Shown: positions 1-10,604, counted from the first letter of the stretch. The stretch: 64,000 nucleotides of DNA from Tridacna crocea (GCA_943736015.1 OX031072.1:3065501-3129500), one strand, 5' to 3'. The notes: generated by a model from the sequence alone, not told the origin. Made by a program: numbers and translations.

Positions 1-691
1 ATAGGGAAATGAAGAAATTCTTAAAAATTCTTCTTGTATTGAACGGCTGGCAGATTTTGAAATAATTTCACAGAGATGTACCTTGGGTGACCATTTTTAA
101 AAACTGTTCATGAAATTGTGATTCGTCAAGAAACTTGGCTCTGGTGAATGGGGGCTACTTGCACTATATGGAAATGAAGAAATTCATGAAAATTCTTTTC
201 CTCTGAAACCTGTGGTCAGATTTTAAGGTAATTTCACAGCAATGTTCCTCGGGTGACCCTTTTTGAAAACCGATCGCAAAATTTTGATCCTTCAAGAAAC
301 ATGGCTCTGGTGAATGGGGGCTACTTGCACTGTACGGAGATTTTCTTGAAAATTCTTCTTCTCTGAAACAGCTGGTCAGATTTTAAAATAATTTCCTAGA
401 AATTTTTCTTGAGTGATCCTTTTCAAAAAGTGTTCGCATAATTTTGGTAAGTGAAGAAATATGGGTCTGGTGAATAGGGGCTACTTGCACTGTACGGAAA
501 TTAAGAAGCTCTTGAAAAGTTTTCTTTTTTAAAACTGCTGGTCAGATTTTGATAATACTTTTACAGGTGACCTTTTGAAAATTGCTTGGCAAAATAATGA
601 TTTTGTTTCCAGTGTTTCAATACCTCAAAAAAATTGGCTATGGTACTCTCAAAAATTCAGGTGAGTTATCCAGGGCCATCTTGGTCCTCTT
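1..691 (-). mobile_element. CAAGAGG...GAGCTAA tandem-unit element, left end cut by the window
   Basis: Minus-strand copy of the family seen at 35688-36996. Its start reads (on the minus strand) AAGAGGACCAAGATGGCC, CTGGAT, AACTCACCTGA at 691-655. About four degenerate units follow with CTGGTCAGATTTTRAAATA, GGGTGACC and GGCTCTGGTGAATGGGGGC. It runs off the window at base 1, so the hairpin end is not seen. Confidence 0.75.
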
Positions 692-869
692 ATTAATTTA
701 GCACTGTATGATTTGTTGGTCATTGTATTCAACCTGCAGATGCTCACTTATTATCGTATGCTTTTGCATGGATGATTTGGTATAATTCTATATTATGTTA
801 TCGTTATCGACACTTTATCTACCGTTCACAATAAAATATCTTTAAATTCTGTCACCTTCTGTCATATAT

Positions 870-1005
870 ACCTGCTTTCAAATAATTTAAGGAGTACAGG
901 TAAAAGATACTCCATGAGAGCATGGACAGGTGGACTGGTTGCCATGATATAACTGATATAAGGTTGAAAATGGTGTCAAATACAAAACAGTCAATCAGTA
1001 TGAAT
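870..1005 (-). mobile_element. tRNA-SINE body fragment
   Basis: Minus strand reads ACACCATTTTCAACCTTATA, TCAGTTATATCATGGCAACC, AGTCCACCTGTCCATGCT, matching the body of the SINE at 57639-57954. The tRNA head is missing. Confidence 0.6.
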
Positions 1006-1097
1006 AAACCAAACCAAAGATTTCCAGCCCATAGTGAAAAAAACATATTTGACCATTTAAAAATTTTGCTCTTTGTTGGAATCTCATCATATCGAAC

Positions 1098-1160
1098 AAT
1101 GTAGATTGAAGATCAGACTGCAAATTCTGTGCAGTTAGGTCTTGATCTACATTGTTTGCA
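1098..1160. repeat. GATCAAGATCAGACTGCA hairpin element, worn
   Basis: ATGTAGATTGAAGATCAGAC, TGCAAATTCTGTGCAG, TTAGGTCTTGATCTACATTG. Arms are complementary with mismatches. Similar hairpins recur at 14193, 15590, 34395, 44635, 45551, 45729 and 52696. Confidence 0.65.
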
Positions 1161-1504
1161 CAAACCTTCAAACTCCTGCTATGTAGCCTGATTGATAAGT
1201 TTAGAATGGTCAAAGGGAAATAACGCTAATACATGTATTTACAATCTAATACTAATTCTAAACACGGCTTCAGTTTTAAAATAATACAGATCACACAATA
1301 GACATGAGTGAATATTTTTCAAATTTCTAGACTAAATATCATTTTTTTTACCACACAAAGAATCTTCACAGTCTGGTTTTCTGGGGTACTTCGGAAAATG
1401 ATGAGAGTCATTGCCACAATTTTTAATTTTTTTTAACTACTGAATTTGGTGTTAAGTTGGCTTGGAAAAAAAATTTGTGCTACATAATGGTACTGGAAGT
1501 CATT

Positions 1505-1590
1505 GCAGCCACATTTTACTGATATAATGTTGAAAATATTTAATGCCAAACAAAACAACAAACAAGCAAGCAAAGAAATAATCATTTCAG
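1505..1590 (-). mobile_element. tRNA-SINE body scrap
   Basis: Minus strand has GGCATTAAATATTTTCAACA, TTATATCAGTAAAATGTGG, the same body segment. AC-rich tail at 1548-1575. Confidence 0.5.
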
Positions 1591-1622
1591 ATACCGGTAC
1601 ATCTGTTTGATTGTATTAGAAT

Positions 1623-1851
1623 TTAACTCTTTACCAAACGATAAAAGTTTGGACGAGTCCAAATGGAAAGCTTTTGCAGACCCCAAAATAAACTTGACTC
1701 AAAAATTGAAACTTGACTCTAAAAGAGTAGAAAACATTGTGGAAAAAGGAGAAAGTTCTGGTTACCAGCATTTTTTCCTTTTCCCACAATGTTTTCAGAA
1801 GGCCTCTCTCTCTGGGTCGTAAAAACCAGGGATTGTTTGGTAAAGGGTTAA
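1623..1851 (+). mobile_element. Family A TTAA foldback element, full length
   Basis: 229 bp, TTAACTCTTTACCAAAC to GTTTGGTAAAGGGTTAA. The central hairpin GAAAACATTGTGG...CCACAATGTTTTC has a 5'-TGGTTACCA loop. Plus orientation is defined by the stretch GTCCAAATTGAAAGCATTTG lying left of the hairpin. The piggyBac-like assignment rests on the TTAA target and CCCT-type ends. Confidence 0.85.
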
Positions 1852-2200
1852 AGTGTTCTAACAGGTTATGTCACGTCAGTCATTACAACTCAAGTTTTAT
1901 CACATTACTTCCCTTGTTTTCAGTGTAATATACCCTTTACGAATTTTCTTATCTCACATGTTTAATATCACATTTGTGTGATGTCTTTTTTGACGTCATT
2001 TCATACAAGTGAGTAGAAAATACTGCGAGTGCATTTATGAATGTTCTTGCATCATCTAATCTTTGTTTTGTGAAATATCATAATGTGATAAGAGGAATCT
2101 GACATTTGTGGGCTTTTGAGATAAGATATTATTAAACTTGTCAAGGAAAATCTTATTAAGCTCGCCAAAAGGCTCGCTTAATAACATACCCATGACTTGT
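1852..2200. other. No gene seen
   Basis: AT-rich with several TGACGTCA-like and GAGATAA words and no repeat I can name. TCTTATTAAGCTCGCC at 2150 hints at an old element. Confidence 0.5.
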
Positions 2201-2286
2201 TTAACCCTTTACCCCATAAGGTATTTCTATGATATCTCTAATTGACCCTAAATAACAGCAAGGATGAAGCCGTTTCTTAAGTGTGT

Positions 2287-2818
2287 TCTTACGAACGAAG
2301 TCCGTAACAAAGAAACAAATGAATAAATGCATGGCAGAAATAAGGATCGGAGCGGGGTTCGAACTCCGAACTCCCGGACGCAAAGCCAATACCCTAACCA
2401 CTGAGCCAAAGAGATATCTCCCTGACGCAGTAGCCAGGTATTGTATTTAAATCGGGAGTATATGCCATGCAGGAAGGAGTGGTCTCCCGTAACACACCCC
2501 CTCTTAAAGTCATCATTTATTGATGACTCAAAGCCTTATTAGGCAGGAAGTCCGATTTTGGACAACAAATGGGATTAATGGCTCAATGGCCAATCCCGGA
2601 CGAGCCCCCATCTTACGAACGAAGTCCGTAACAAAGAAACAAATGAATAAATGCATGGCAGAAATAAGGATCGGAGCGGGGTTCGAACTCCGAACTCCCG
2701 GACGCAAAGCCAATACCCTAACCACTGAGCCAAAGAGATATCTCCCTGACGCAGTAGCCAGGTATTGTATTTAAATCGGGAGTATATGCCATGCAGGAAG
2801 GAGTGGTCTCCCGTAACA
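2287..2818 (-). mobile_element. TRIM (miniature LTR retrotransposon), copy 1
   Basis: 532 bp on the minus strand: 5' LTR 2611-2818, primer-binding site 2593-2610, short non-coding interior, polypurine tract 2495-2505, 3' LTR 2287-2494. LTRs are 208 bp, start TGTTACGGGAG and end GTAAGA, and are almost identical. The 4 bp duplication GTGT flanks it (2283-2286 and 2819-2822). It sits in a family B element, splitting its CTTATGTGTATATGACACC-type stretch. It has no gag, pol or env; mobility would need proteins from elsewhere. The ORF across it is a chance frame of the LTR. Confidence 0.88.
2593..2610 (-). other. tRNA-Pro primer-binding site of TRIM copy 1
   Basis: The plus strand reads ATCCCGGACGAGCCCCCA, the reverse complement of the site in copy 2, adjoining the 5' LTR end at 2611. 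Confidence 0.9.
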
Positions 2819-3149
2819 GTGTATGGCACCTTTTGATAGTGTTGAAAACATTGTGGCAAACGGTGAAATTGCTCGTTACGAGCAATTTCACCTTTTGCCA
2901 CAATGTTTTCCAAAGGCTCATACAAGCAATGCGTAGAAATGAGTATCTGTGGAGTAAAGGGTTAATAAAATCTTATTTCAAAAGCCCACTCATGTCAGAT
3001 CCTATATATATCACATGAGTCATGGCATCTACGCATGTGTTTCTGGGCTTTCTCACACCAGTACCGAGACAAACTTTGTTTTAAGTCATTGAGTACCTTC
3101 GTCACTTGTATCAGAGGTAAGAGTTGCCGGAAAGAAAGTTTGTCTCATT

Positions 3150-3212
3150 TGGGATTCACACTCGTAATCACCAGGTAAGGTATCCTAACCACTAAGCTAC
3201 ATGTACATGGCA
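3150..3212 (-). mobile_element. tRNA-like (SINE head) sequence
   Basis: Minus strand box A TAGCTTAGTGG at about 3196-3206 and box B-like GTGTGAATCCC at about 3162-3172. It has no clean cloverleaf, so it is treated as a SINE head and not a tRNA gene. Confidence 0.45.
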
Positions 3213-3276
3213 TTTCGGATAAAATAGCATTCAGGGATCCAATTATCTCGCCACACCACCCCCTCCCCTAATATCA

Positions 3277-3496
3277 TTTTACCAAACTATCTCGCTTTTA
3301 AATGATCCTGAGAAAGAAAGTTTTTGAAAACATTGTGGAAAAAAGGAGAAAATGCTGGTTACCAGCATTTTCTCCTTTTCCAACAATGTTTTCTGCCCTA
3401 AAAGGAAAAGTTCAATTTTCGATTCACATTTATGCTGTCGTCTGCAAATGCTTTCAATTTGGACTAGTCCAAATATTTGTAGTTTGGTAAGAGTTA
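3277..3496 (-). mobile_element. Family A TTAA element
   Basis: Hairpin 3325-3395 and the right half TCGTCTGCAAATGCTTTCAA intact. The right end is GTTTGGTAAGAGTTAA. The left end is worn (TTTTACCAAACTATC), so the left TTAA is lost. Confidence 0.75.
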
Positions 3497-3590
3497 ACAG
3501 AATGGCATTATAATCAATGGGACTTATTATCCTGACTTATTATCCAAATTGACAGCAAAATTAATCTATAGACTTGAAATGGTTTGTTTT

Positions 3591-3817
3591 TTAAACCCAT
3601 TAAAAAATGACAAAAGTTTTAGACTGGTCCAAATTAAAAGCACTCACAGACGACAGAATAAACATGACTCAAAAATTGAAATTTGTTTCCAGCAAGGTAG
3701 AAAACATTGTGGGAAAAGAAGAAAATGGGGGTTACCAGCATTCTCCTTTTCCCAATGTTTTTAAAAGGCTTTTATCTCAGGGTCGTGAAAACCATGGATT
3801 GTTTGGTAAAGGGTTAA
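3591..3817 (+). mobile_element. Family A TTAA element
   Basis: TTAAACCCATTAAAAAATG at the left, GTTTGGTAAAGGGTTAA at the right. The hairpin's right arm has lost a few bases (CCTTTTCCCAATGTTTTTAA). Confidence 0.8.
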
Positions 3818-3959
3818 AGGGTAAAAAAAAGCATTGTGAGAGATGGAGAAGTAATTTCTACTGTGACATGCTGTCAAATCTTTGGTTTATACTGCCTGAT
3901 TTGTAAAGTTACGCCTTTTAGTAAAGCAACCTCTTTGAGAGCCAGATGATGTTCCACTC

Positions 3960-4183
3960 TTAAAACCAAACAATAAAATTTTAGACTGATCCAAATTGAA
4001 AGCATTTGCAGACAACAAAATGAATGTGACTAAAGATTAAAAATTGTTTTTGGAAAGTTGGAAAACATTGTCGGAAAAAGAGAACATTCTGGTTACCAGC
4101 ATTTTCTCCTTTTCCTACTTTGAAAACATTGTGTCTTTTTTCATGGGGGTGTAAAAAGTAGGGATTGTGTGGTAAAGGGTTAA
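3960..4183 (+). mobile_element. Family A TTAA element, left of a tandem pair
   Basis: Left end worn (TTAAAACCAAACAATAAAAT), right end GTGTGGTAAAGGGTTAA. Its right TTAA (4180-4183) is also the left TTAA of the next copy. Confidence 0.8.
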
Positions 4184-4410
4184 TTCTTTACCAAATGACA
4201 AAATTATAATCTGGTCCAAATCCAAAGCGTTTGCAGATGCCAAATCAAATGTGGCTCAAAATTAATTTTTGGTTTTTGGACGAATCTGAAGAATTGTGGG
4301 AAAAGGAGATGCTTGTCACCTGTATTTTCTCCTTTTCCCTCATTTTTTTCATCTGTAGGGTTTAGCTCAAAGGTCGTAAATTTAGTCGGATTTGTGTGGT
4401 AAAAGGTTAA
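4180..4410 (+). mobile_element. Family A TTAA element, right of a tandem pair
   Basis: TTAATTCTTTACCAAATGAC to GTGTGGTAAAAGGTTAA. The hairpin is diverged (GGAGATGCTTGTCACCTGTA). It shares 4180-4183 with its neighbour. Confidence 0.78.
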
Positions 4411-5307
4411 CGAGGTCATGCTTGAACATTTGAATCTGAGAAGTAGCGTTTGAACTGGAGCAATCGGTGAAATCACAGGGTCGGACAAGGAACGACTCTC
4501 AAACTGGATCATAATTGATTTCATGATTTTTTTTTTCTGCTCTCGATATTCCTTATAAATTTCTTGTTCGCAATTTTTCTGTTCTGAAATAAAGCTCAAA
4601 CTGAGGCGAAATACGAAAAAAATTCAGCTGTATAAGGGAGCTAAGTCAAATAAAAAAAATAAATACTGACTCAGAGTTGCCTCCCTGGAACCGAAAAATT
4701 AAAAACGAGGTTGTAAAGGCTCACAGGGTTGGACCGTGTAAGACTTTAAAACCGGATCAGGAACAGTTTCGCGGTATTCATGCTGATATGCTTTTAGCAT
4801 TCCTTTTAAAATTTTCCATTTACTTTGCTTTCCAAATAGTTTTAGTAATGACACATTACACTAAATACGTACATTAGAGATTATAATTGCTCAAAATGGG
4901 TTTTAAAAGGTCGAGTACAGTGTTTTAAGGGAGATTGATTAATTCCGGTAAAGTTACCCATCCAGCCATACACACGAGGAGGCATTTGTGAACAATTTTT
5001 CCTTAGGTGAAATGCGTTAAATATCCACGATCTTCATTCACTTGATAACAGGTAGCAGTAGTATGCTAAAGAAATAGTAAAATTAACCAAAATAACACGT
5101 ATTTGGAGGAAAGTACATAAGAATTGTTCATAGTATTAAGAAACTGTGACGGTGTGGTGGGGACTGGGGTCACGCGGTCCAGAACCTCTTCGATCCCTAC
5201 TGTGGACGACAATGGTCGATTCCAAATTAACGTCCTAGAATTTTTTTTTTACCTTATTGTTTGACAATAATTATTGAGTCTAATAATACTAAACAGATTT
5301 GGTGAAC
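4411..5307. other. No gene seen
   Basis: 4411-4765 contains two similar stretches in the same orientation (GGTCGGACAAGGAACGACTC / GGTTGGACCGTGTAAGACTT, each followed by an ACTGGATCA/CCGGATCAG motif), a weak two-copy repeat. The rest shows nothing. Confidence 0.4.
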
Positions 5308-5536
5308 TTAACTCTTTGCCAAATGGCAAATTTTAGACTCTTCCAAACTGAAAGAGTTTGCAGACGACAATTTTAACTTTCATAACAATGGCAGAAAATT
5401 ATCCGAAGGGGCAGAAAACACTGTTGGAAAAGGAGAAATTGATCGTTATGAGCAATTTCTCCTTTTCCCTCGGTGTTTTCAATAGACTTGTACTGCAGAC
5501 ACAAAAAAACAAGGGCTTGTTTGGGAAAAGGTGAAT
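5308..5536 (+). mobile_element. Family A variant (A') with B-like hairpin loop
   Basis: TTAACTCTTTGCCAAATGGC at the left; the right end is worn. The hairpin reads GGAGAAATTGATCGTTATGA, closer to family B in the loop but with family A flanks. The right half carries GACTTGTACTGCAGAC, shared with copies at 33823 and 41485. Confidence 0.72.
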
Positions 5537-5604
5537 AATATACTTGTTCAGATTGAAAGTTTCAGCAGATGACGGATAAGGTTTTGATGCAGATTTTTTT
5601 CTCT

Positions 5605-5812
5605 TTAACATCTTTACCAAACAACAAAATTTTGGATCAGTCCAAATTGAAAGCATTTGCAGGCGACAAAATAAATGTGAATCTTAATTTGAAATTTGAT
5701 TTTGAAAGGGTGGAAAAAATAGTGGGAAATCGAGAAAATGTTGGTTACCAGCATTTTCTCCTTTTCCAACAATGTCTTCAAAGGCTTTCTTCCTCAGGTT
5801 CATTATAAGTTG
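5605..5812 (+). mobile_element. Family A TTAA element, right end lost
   Basis: TTAACATCTTTACCAAACAAC at the left, full hairpin (5720-5785). The sequence breaks off after TTCCTCAGGTTCATTAT. Confidence 0.75.
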
Positions 5813-6650
5813 TCATTATATAGTTAAGCTTTAAGTGAGGTCCATGGAAAACTGAATTTTACTCTAGTACCGATAACTGTCCCCAAAGGCAATGTTACTT
5901 TTTGACTGGTACGGTGTACAGTAAATGTCCAAATATGAAAAAGTCTTTAAAGATCACCAGGCCAGGGCGTCTCATTATTGAGACTAAATTTTACTCATGA
6001 CAGAATTTTACCAAAATTCACAAAACAGACTGAAATTCACCCTATAAAACAAATTCTAGGGAAATAGTAATACTTTTAACATTTTATAAGTTTTTATGAA
6101 TTTTTGAAGAGCATGATCAATGGTTATCAGAAGGTGGAAATAGTTTTTGCTTACTTTTCAGGTACCAACCTTTCAATATCCTACAGACTACAGAGGTAGA
6201 TCTACCTTTCAGTGAAAAATAAAAACATGGCTTTTTGTTCAACCGTCACCACTTGGGCTGGTTTTCTTATTCACAATGTTTTCTTGGAGAAGGCATATGA
6301 CCTAAGAAAGGGCAAAAAAGTAAAAGAAAGAATGAAGAATCCAACAGAGTTTGCGAAAATAATGTGGGAGAAGGAGCATGAAAAATACCAGTGTAGCGGT
6401 TCATCTCTCTTATCACTATGTTTACAAGATTTTTTCCCCATATAGAGACAAAAGCAGGTTTATGAGTGATAAAGGGGCTTCAGATGCAGACTACAGCTTC
6501 TGTTCAGACACCCATCAGTGCAGTGTATGCTAGAAATAGCCAGACAAATTACAAACAAACCCAAAAAAGATCGCAAATACTAAAAGGTAAGTTGACTTAC
6601 TAGCAGATATATGGGACCTGACATGAGTTGGCGTTTGACATAAAATTTTA
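5813..6650. other. No gene seen
   Basis: A 77-codon open frame at 6212-6445 has no recognisable domain and no splice support. No repeats. Confidence 0.45.
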
Positions 6651-6879
6651 TTAACTCTTTGCCATGTGAGAAAATTTTAGACTGGTCCAAATTGAAAGCA
6701 TTTGCAGACAACAAAATGAACGTGGCTCAAAAATCAAAATTTGTTTTTGGAAGGGTAGAAAACATTGTGGGAAAAGGAGAAAATGCTGGTTACCAGCATT
6801 TTCTTCTTTTCGCACAATGTTTTCAAAAGGCTTCTTTGTCAGGGTCGTGAAAAGTCGGGATTGTGTGGTAAAGAGTTAA
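6651..6879 (+). mobile_element. Family A TTAA element, full length
   Basis: TTAACTCTTTGCCATGTGAG to GTGTGGTAAAGAGTTAA, 229 bp, well preserved hairpin. Only 24 bp separate it from the next copy. Confidence 0.85.
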
Positions 6880-6903
6880 AACAACTCGGGGGGGAAAATG
6901 TTA

Positions 6904-7117
6904 TTAACTCTTTACCACACGAGAAAATTTGAGACTGGTTCAAATTGAAAGCATTTGCAGACAACAAAATAAAGGTGACTAAAAAATTAAAATTTGGTTT
7001 GGGAAGGGTAGAAAACACTGTGGGAAAAGGAGAAAATGCTGGTTACCAGCATTTTCTCCTTTACCCACATTGTTTTCAAAAGGCGTCAAAAGTAGGGATT
7101 GTGTGGTAATGGGTTAA
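6904..7117 (+). mobile_element. Family A TTAA element
   Basis: TTAACTCTTTACCACACGAG to GTGTGGTAATGGGTTAA. About 15 bp of the right half (the CTTTCTCAGGG part) is missing. Confidence 0.83.
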
Positions 7118-7338
7118 TTGAGCCTTTGGTGAGCTTAAAAACATTTTTCCTTGACTTGTTAAATAAAATTTTATCTCGAATGCCAAGGAATGTCAGATTC
7201 CTTGATATCACATAAAGATATATCTCACGAAACACAGATCCGATGATGCAAAACGATTTATAGATGCACCTATGGTAATATCCATAATCCATTAACTTCT
7301 TTGAATTGTATACAAAAGTACGTAAAAAACGATGTCAC

Positions 7339-7567
7339 TTAATCCATTACCACGCGACAATATTTTAGACTGGTCCAAATTGATAGCATTTGTACACGAC
7401 AAAATAAAAGTGACTGAAAATTTGGAATTTGTTTTGTGAAGGGTAGAAAACATTGTGGAAAAAGGAGAAAATGCTGGTTACCAGCATTTTCTCCTTTTCC
7501 CACAATGTTTTCTAAAGGCTTCTTTCTCAGGGGCATCAAAAGTAAGGATTGTGTGATAATGAGTTAA
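7339..7567 (+). mobile_element. Family A TTAA element, full length
   Basis: TTAATCCATTACCACGCGAC to GTGTGATAATGAGTTAA with an intact hairpin (7448-7512). Confidence 0.83.
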
Positions 7568-8374
7568 ATGTGATGTCAGTTTTGAATCTCTGGGTGTGAA
7601 TTCCCCTTGTATGCTTTTTACCAACAAAATGGAATTTTGTTGGATAAACTTGCACTGGTCTTGATCGATTTCAAACTAGGATAAATGAGTGGATATGAAT
7701 TTACAAAGGACGTCCAAGGAATAGATTCATACCAAGTGAAAAAATATCGTCAATCGTGCTAAAAAGTGAGTGGGATATAGCTGGTATAGAGTGCATTTCA
7801 CAAGTGACTTTTTGTTCAGATCTGGATTCAACTGAGATTCTGTGCAAAATTTTGTTTGTGGTGTCCTAATATCATCAATGACAAGCCATAAGGAGGATCT
7901 AATACGGTACAAGTTTTCACAGTTTGTTAGTCGGAGTCTATGAGAGTTCTGACAAGGACAAATGTTGTTTACAAGCTCGACCCGGATCGAGGATATTTTT
8001 ATTACAAGGTAGGGCGTTAACAGGGCGTGAATTTACTGAGTAATACACATTTTCGCCTGTTAATGACCGGTTTTTGCCCATTATATACATGCTTATAACG
8101 GCCTGGAAAAGCACATTTTATACAATAATACTTATCATTTCAGATGGACATTCATGGCAAGATTTGTTGTTCTACAGCTGTGATAAGGCATGAACCATTG
8201 TAGCAATGAACCCTTAGAGAAACTGCAACACTGCTTGCTGAGTTTACTGGTATGTAACTTGAATGAAGGGAATTGAAATTTGCTTTGAAAGGATTGAAAA
8301 CATGGTGACATGAGATTTTTCTATGGAAGGTTAGAAACATGTTTGAAACAGGAGAAAATTTTCTCTCTTTCCAA
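7568..8374. other. No gene seen
   Basis: Mostly unique AT-rich DNA. 8136-8235 resembles 9156-9240, linked to the tandem duplication further right. Confidence 0.45.
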
Positions 8375-8498
8375 GACGATCTATCGTTTTAGCCATATTT
8401 ATTTGTCGGCTGCAGATTTATTCAATTTGGACTTGTCTAAAATTTTAAAGTATGACAGAGGTTTAACTAACAAGGTGGAACCCATACATCAAGTACAA

Positions 8499-8701
8499 TT
8501 AACTCTATGAAAATGACAAAATTTTGGGCTAGTCCAAATTAAAACCATTTGCTTTTCATAAAACAAATGTGAATCAAAAATTGAAATTTGCTCTGGAAAG
8601 GATAGAAAACATTGTTGGAAAAAGGAGAAAATGCTGGTTACCTGCATTTTCTCCTTTTCCCACGATGTTTTAAAAGGCAGGATTGTGTGGTAAAGAGTTA
8701 A
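8499..8701 (+). mobile_element. Family A TTAA element inside a duplicated segment
   Basis: TTAACTCTATGAAAATGACA to GTGTGGTAAAGAGTTAA, hairpin present, right half shortened. It was copied together with its flanks (see 8375-9085). Confidence 0.8.
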
Positions 8702-8863
8702 TCCCACAAATATTTTGATACAGTCATGCATCTTTTTAAGACGATCTATCATTTTAGCCATATTTATTTGTCGGCTGCAGATTTATTCAATTTGGACTAG
8801 TCTAAAATGTCAAAGTATGACAAAGGTTTAACTATCAAGGTGTAACCCATACTACAAGTACAA

Positions 8864-9051
8864 TTAACTTTATCAAAACAGCAACATTTTGGGATAGTCC
8901 AATTAAAACCATTTGCAGATGACAAAATATATGTGAATCAAAAACTGAAATTTGCTCTAGAGAGGGTAGAAAACCTCCTTTCCCCACTATGTTTTTAAAG
9001 GCTTTCTTTCTCAGGATCGTTAAAAGGCGGGATTGTGTGGTAAAGAGTTAA
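8864..9051 (+). mobile_element. Family A TTAA element, hairpin largely deleted, second copy of duplication
   Basis: TTAACTTTATCAAAACAGCA to GTGTGGTAAAGAGTTAA. The hairpin is reduced to GAAAACCTCCTTTCCCCACT, while the right half keeps CTTTCTTTCTCAGGATCGTT. Confidence 0.75.
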
Positions 9052-9236
9052 TCCCACAAATATTTTGATACAGTCATGGATCTTTTTAAGTTTAAAATTT
9101 TCATTGAAACACTGACTGCAGCCCAACATTGGAAGAGACATTTAAGGGTCTTTGTTACCATTTCAGATGGACATCCATAACAAGATGTGATGGTCTAAAG
9201 CTGCGATAGGAGTGAATCATTGTGACAGTGAACCAT

Positions 9237-9465
9237 TTAACCCATTACCACACAATCCCTACTTTTGACGCCCCTGAGAAAGAAGCCTTTTGAAAACACT
9301 ATGGGAAAAGGAGAAAATGCTGGTAACCAGCATTTTCTCCTTTTCCCACAGTGTTTTCTACCCTTTCCAGAACAAATTTCTTTTTTGCAGTCACCTTTAT
9401 TTTGTCGTCAGCAAATGCTTTCAGTTTGGACCAGTCTAAATTTTTCTCGTGTGGTAAAGAGTTAA
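9237..9465 (-). mobile_element. Family A TTAA element, full length
   Basis: TTAACCCATTACCACACAATCC to CGTGTGGTAAAGAGTTAA, hairpin with CACTATGGG/CCCACAGTG pairing. Very well preserved. Confidence 0.85.
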
Positions 9466-9540
9466 GAAACAGCAGCTCCGTTTGCCGACCTGGATAGGTA
9501 TTATGTTTTGTATTTACAGGTGAATTGTATAATAGATTGC

Positions 9541-9820
9541 TTAACTCCTTACCACACAACAAAATTTTACACTGGTCTCAAATCTAAAACACTTGCAGAC
9601 AGCAAAGTAAATGTAAGTTAAGAATTGAAATTTGTTTCCAGTAGGATATTTCATTTTAGTTAAGTGTTAATGGCCCCTGGAAAGAAAGTGCTTGGAAAAA
9701 ATTGTGGGTGATGAAAAAATACTGGTAACCATCACTTTCGCCATCTTGAATTATAGTGTCATCTGCAAATGCTTTCAGTATGTACCATTATAAATATTTT
9801 TTTCGATGGTAAAGGATTGA
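9541..9820. mobile_element. Family A-derived chimera
   Basis: The left end TTAACTCCTTACCACACAAC is followed by the outer half GGTCTCAAATCTAAAACAC. The right end again carries GTCATCTGCAAATGCTTTCA, so both sides bear the same half, facing each other. The hairpin is barely recognisable. Confidence 0.55.
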
Positions 9821-10106
9821 ACTGAAAAGATAGAATTGCATTATACCGAAAGAGTCAATACTTTCTGCAACTGCAGTGAACCCCCTTTTCCTAGAGCTTG
9901 GTTCATTTATCTATTCTGAAACAGTATTCTTGCATACAGCATAGAAAATCAAAAATTTTTTTCATACTATTTTTCAGGAAGATGAAAAGATGACAGATGA
10001 GATGTGTACAGACTTTACCGCTACCCTGGACTTAGACTGTGTCACAAATACTTAGGAATTGTGGACTGATTCAAATCATAGACACTTGTTTCAAGTTAGA
10101 TTGGTC

Positions 10107-10490
10107 TTAGCCCTTTACCAGAGGATAAAGTTTAACTCTTTACCTCGCAATCCCGACTTTAACGACCCTGAGAAAGAAAGCTTTTGAAAACATTGAGGGA
10201 AAAGGAGAAAATGCGGGTAACCACCAGCATTTTCTCCTTTTTCCACAATGTTTTCTGCCCTTTGCAAAACAAATTTAAATTTCTGATTCACACTTGTGTT
10301 GTGGTATGCAAAAGCTTTGAATTTGGACTGGCCATAAATTTTGTCGTTTGGTAAAGAGTTTGAAAGCATTTGCAGACAACAAAACAGCTGCCTCGAAAAT
10401 TTGTGTTTGGTAGGAAAGAAACAAAGTGGGTAGAAGAAAAAATATTGGTGATCAGAATTTTTTTCTTTTCCCAAAAATTGTCTAATCTAA
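10107..10490 (+). mobile_element. Older family A copy split by the next element
   Basis: TTAGCCCTTTACCAGAGGAT at 10107-10131 and TGAAAGCATTTGCAGACAAC from 10362 onward are the two sides of one copy, with a worn hairpin (GGTAGAAGAAAAAATATTGG). The copy at 10132-10361 lies inside it. Confidence 0.65.
10132..10361 (-). mobile_element. Family A TTAA element nested in an older copy
   Basis: TTAACTCTTTACCTCGCAATCC to TCGTTTGGTAAAGAGTT. Full hairpin with an extra ACC in the loop. The right TTAA is changed to TTTGA. Confidence 0.78.
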
Positions 10491-10604
10491 AGCAGATTTA
10501 ATCACAGCATATTTCTAAATTGCAGTCTGTCAATTATGAAACTTGGACAAGTCTACAATTGTATCATCTGGTATGTTAACAAGTTAACAAATTACCTTGT
10601 ACCT

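Larger units (their letters stand above)
2201..2965 (+). mobile_element. Family B TTAA foldback element split by TRIM copy 1
   Basis: Parts 2201-2286 and 2819-2965. It starts TTAACCCTTTACCCCATAAG, has the hairpin AACATTGTGGCAAACGGTG, AAATTGCTCGTTACGAGC, and ends GGAGTAAAGGGTTAA. Without the TRIM it would be about 229 bp. The right part shows a GTGTTGAAAACATTG change from the usual GCATAGAAAACATTG. Confidence 0.85.
8375..9085 (+). repeat. Two-copy tandem duplication, about 356 bp unit
   Basis: Copies 8375-8735 and 8736-9085 both start with AAGACGATCTATCRTTTTAG and CCATATTTATTTGTCGGCTG, contain a TTAA element, and end AATCCCACAAATATTTTGAT. Looser similarity between 8136-8235 and 9156-9240 (TTTCAGATGGACAT) suggests a wider duplicated block. 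Confidence 0.75.

Noticed and set aside
2520..2774. 84-codon frame conserved exactly between 2520-2774 and 13612-13866
   Set aside because: It runs through the TRIM interior, primer-binding site and LTR with tRNA-like boxes. Identity reflects recent copying, not coding.
6212..6445. 77-codon frame as a small gene
   Set aside because: No domain, no repeat, no splice or expression evidence; within the length expected by chance.
9265..9465. Many 60-90 codon frames with GKGENAGNQHFLLFPQCF or KEKMLVTSIFSFSHNVF
   Set aside because: All are translations of the family A hairpin in different frames and orientations, which explains their similarity.
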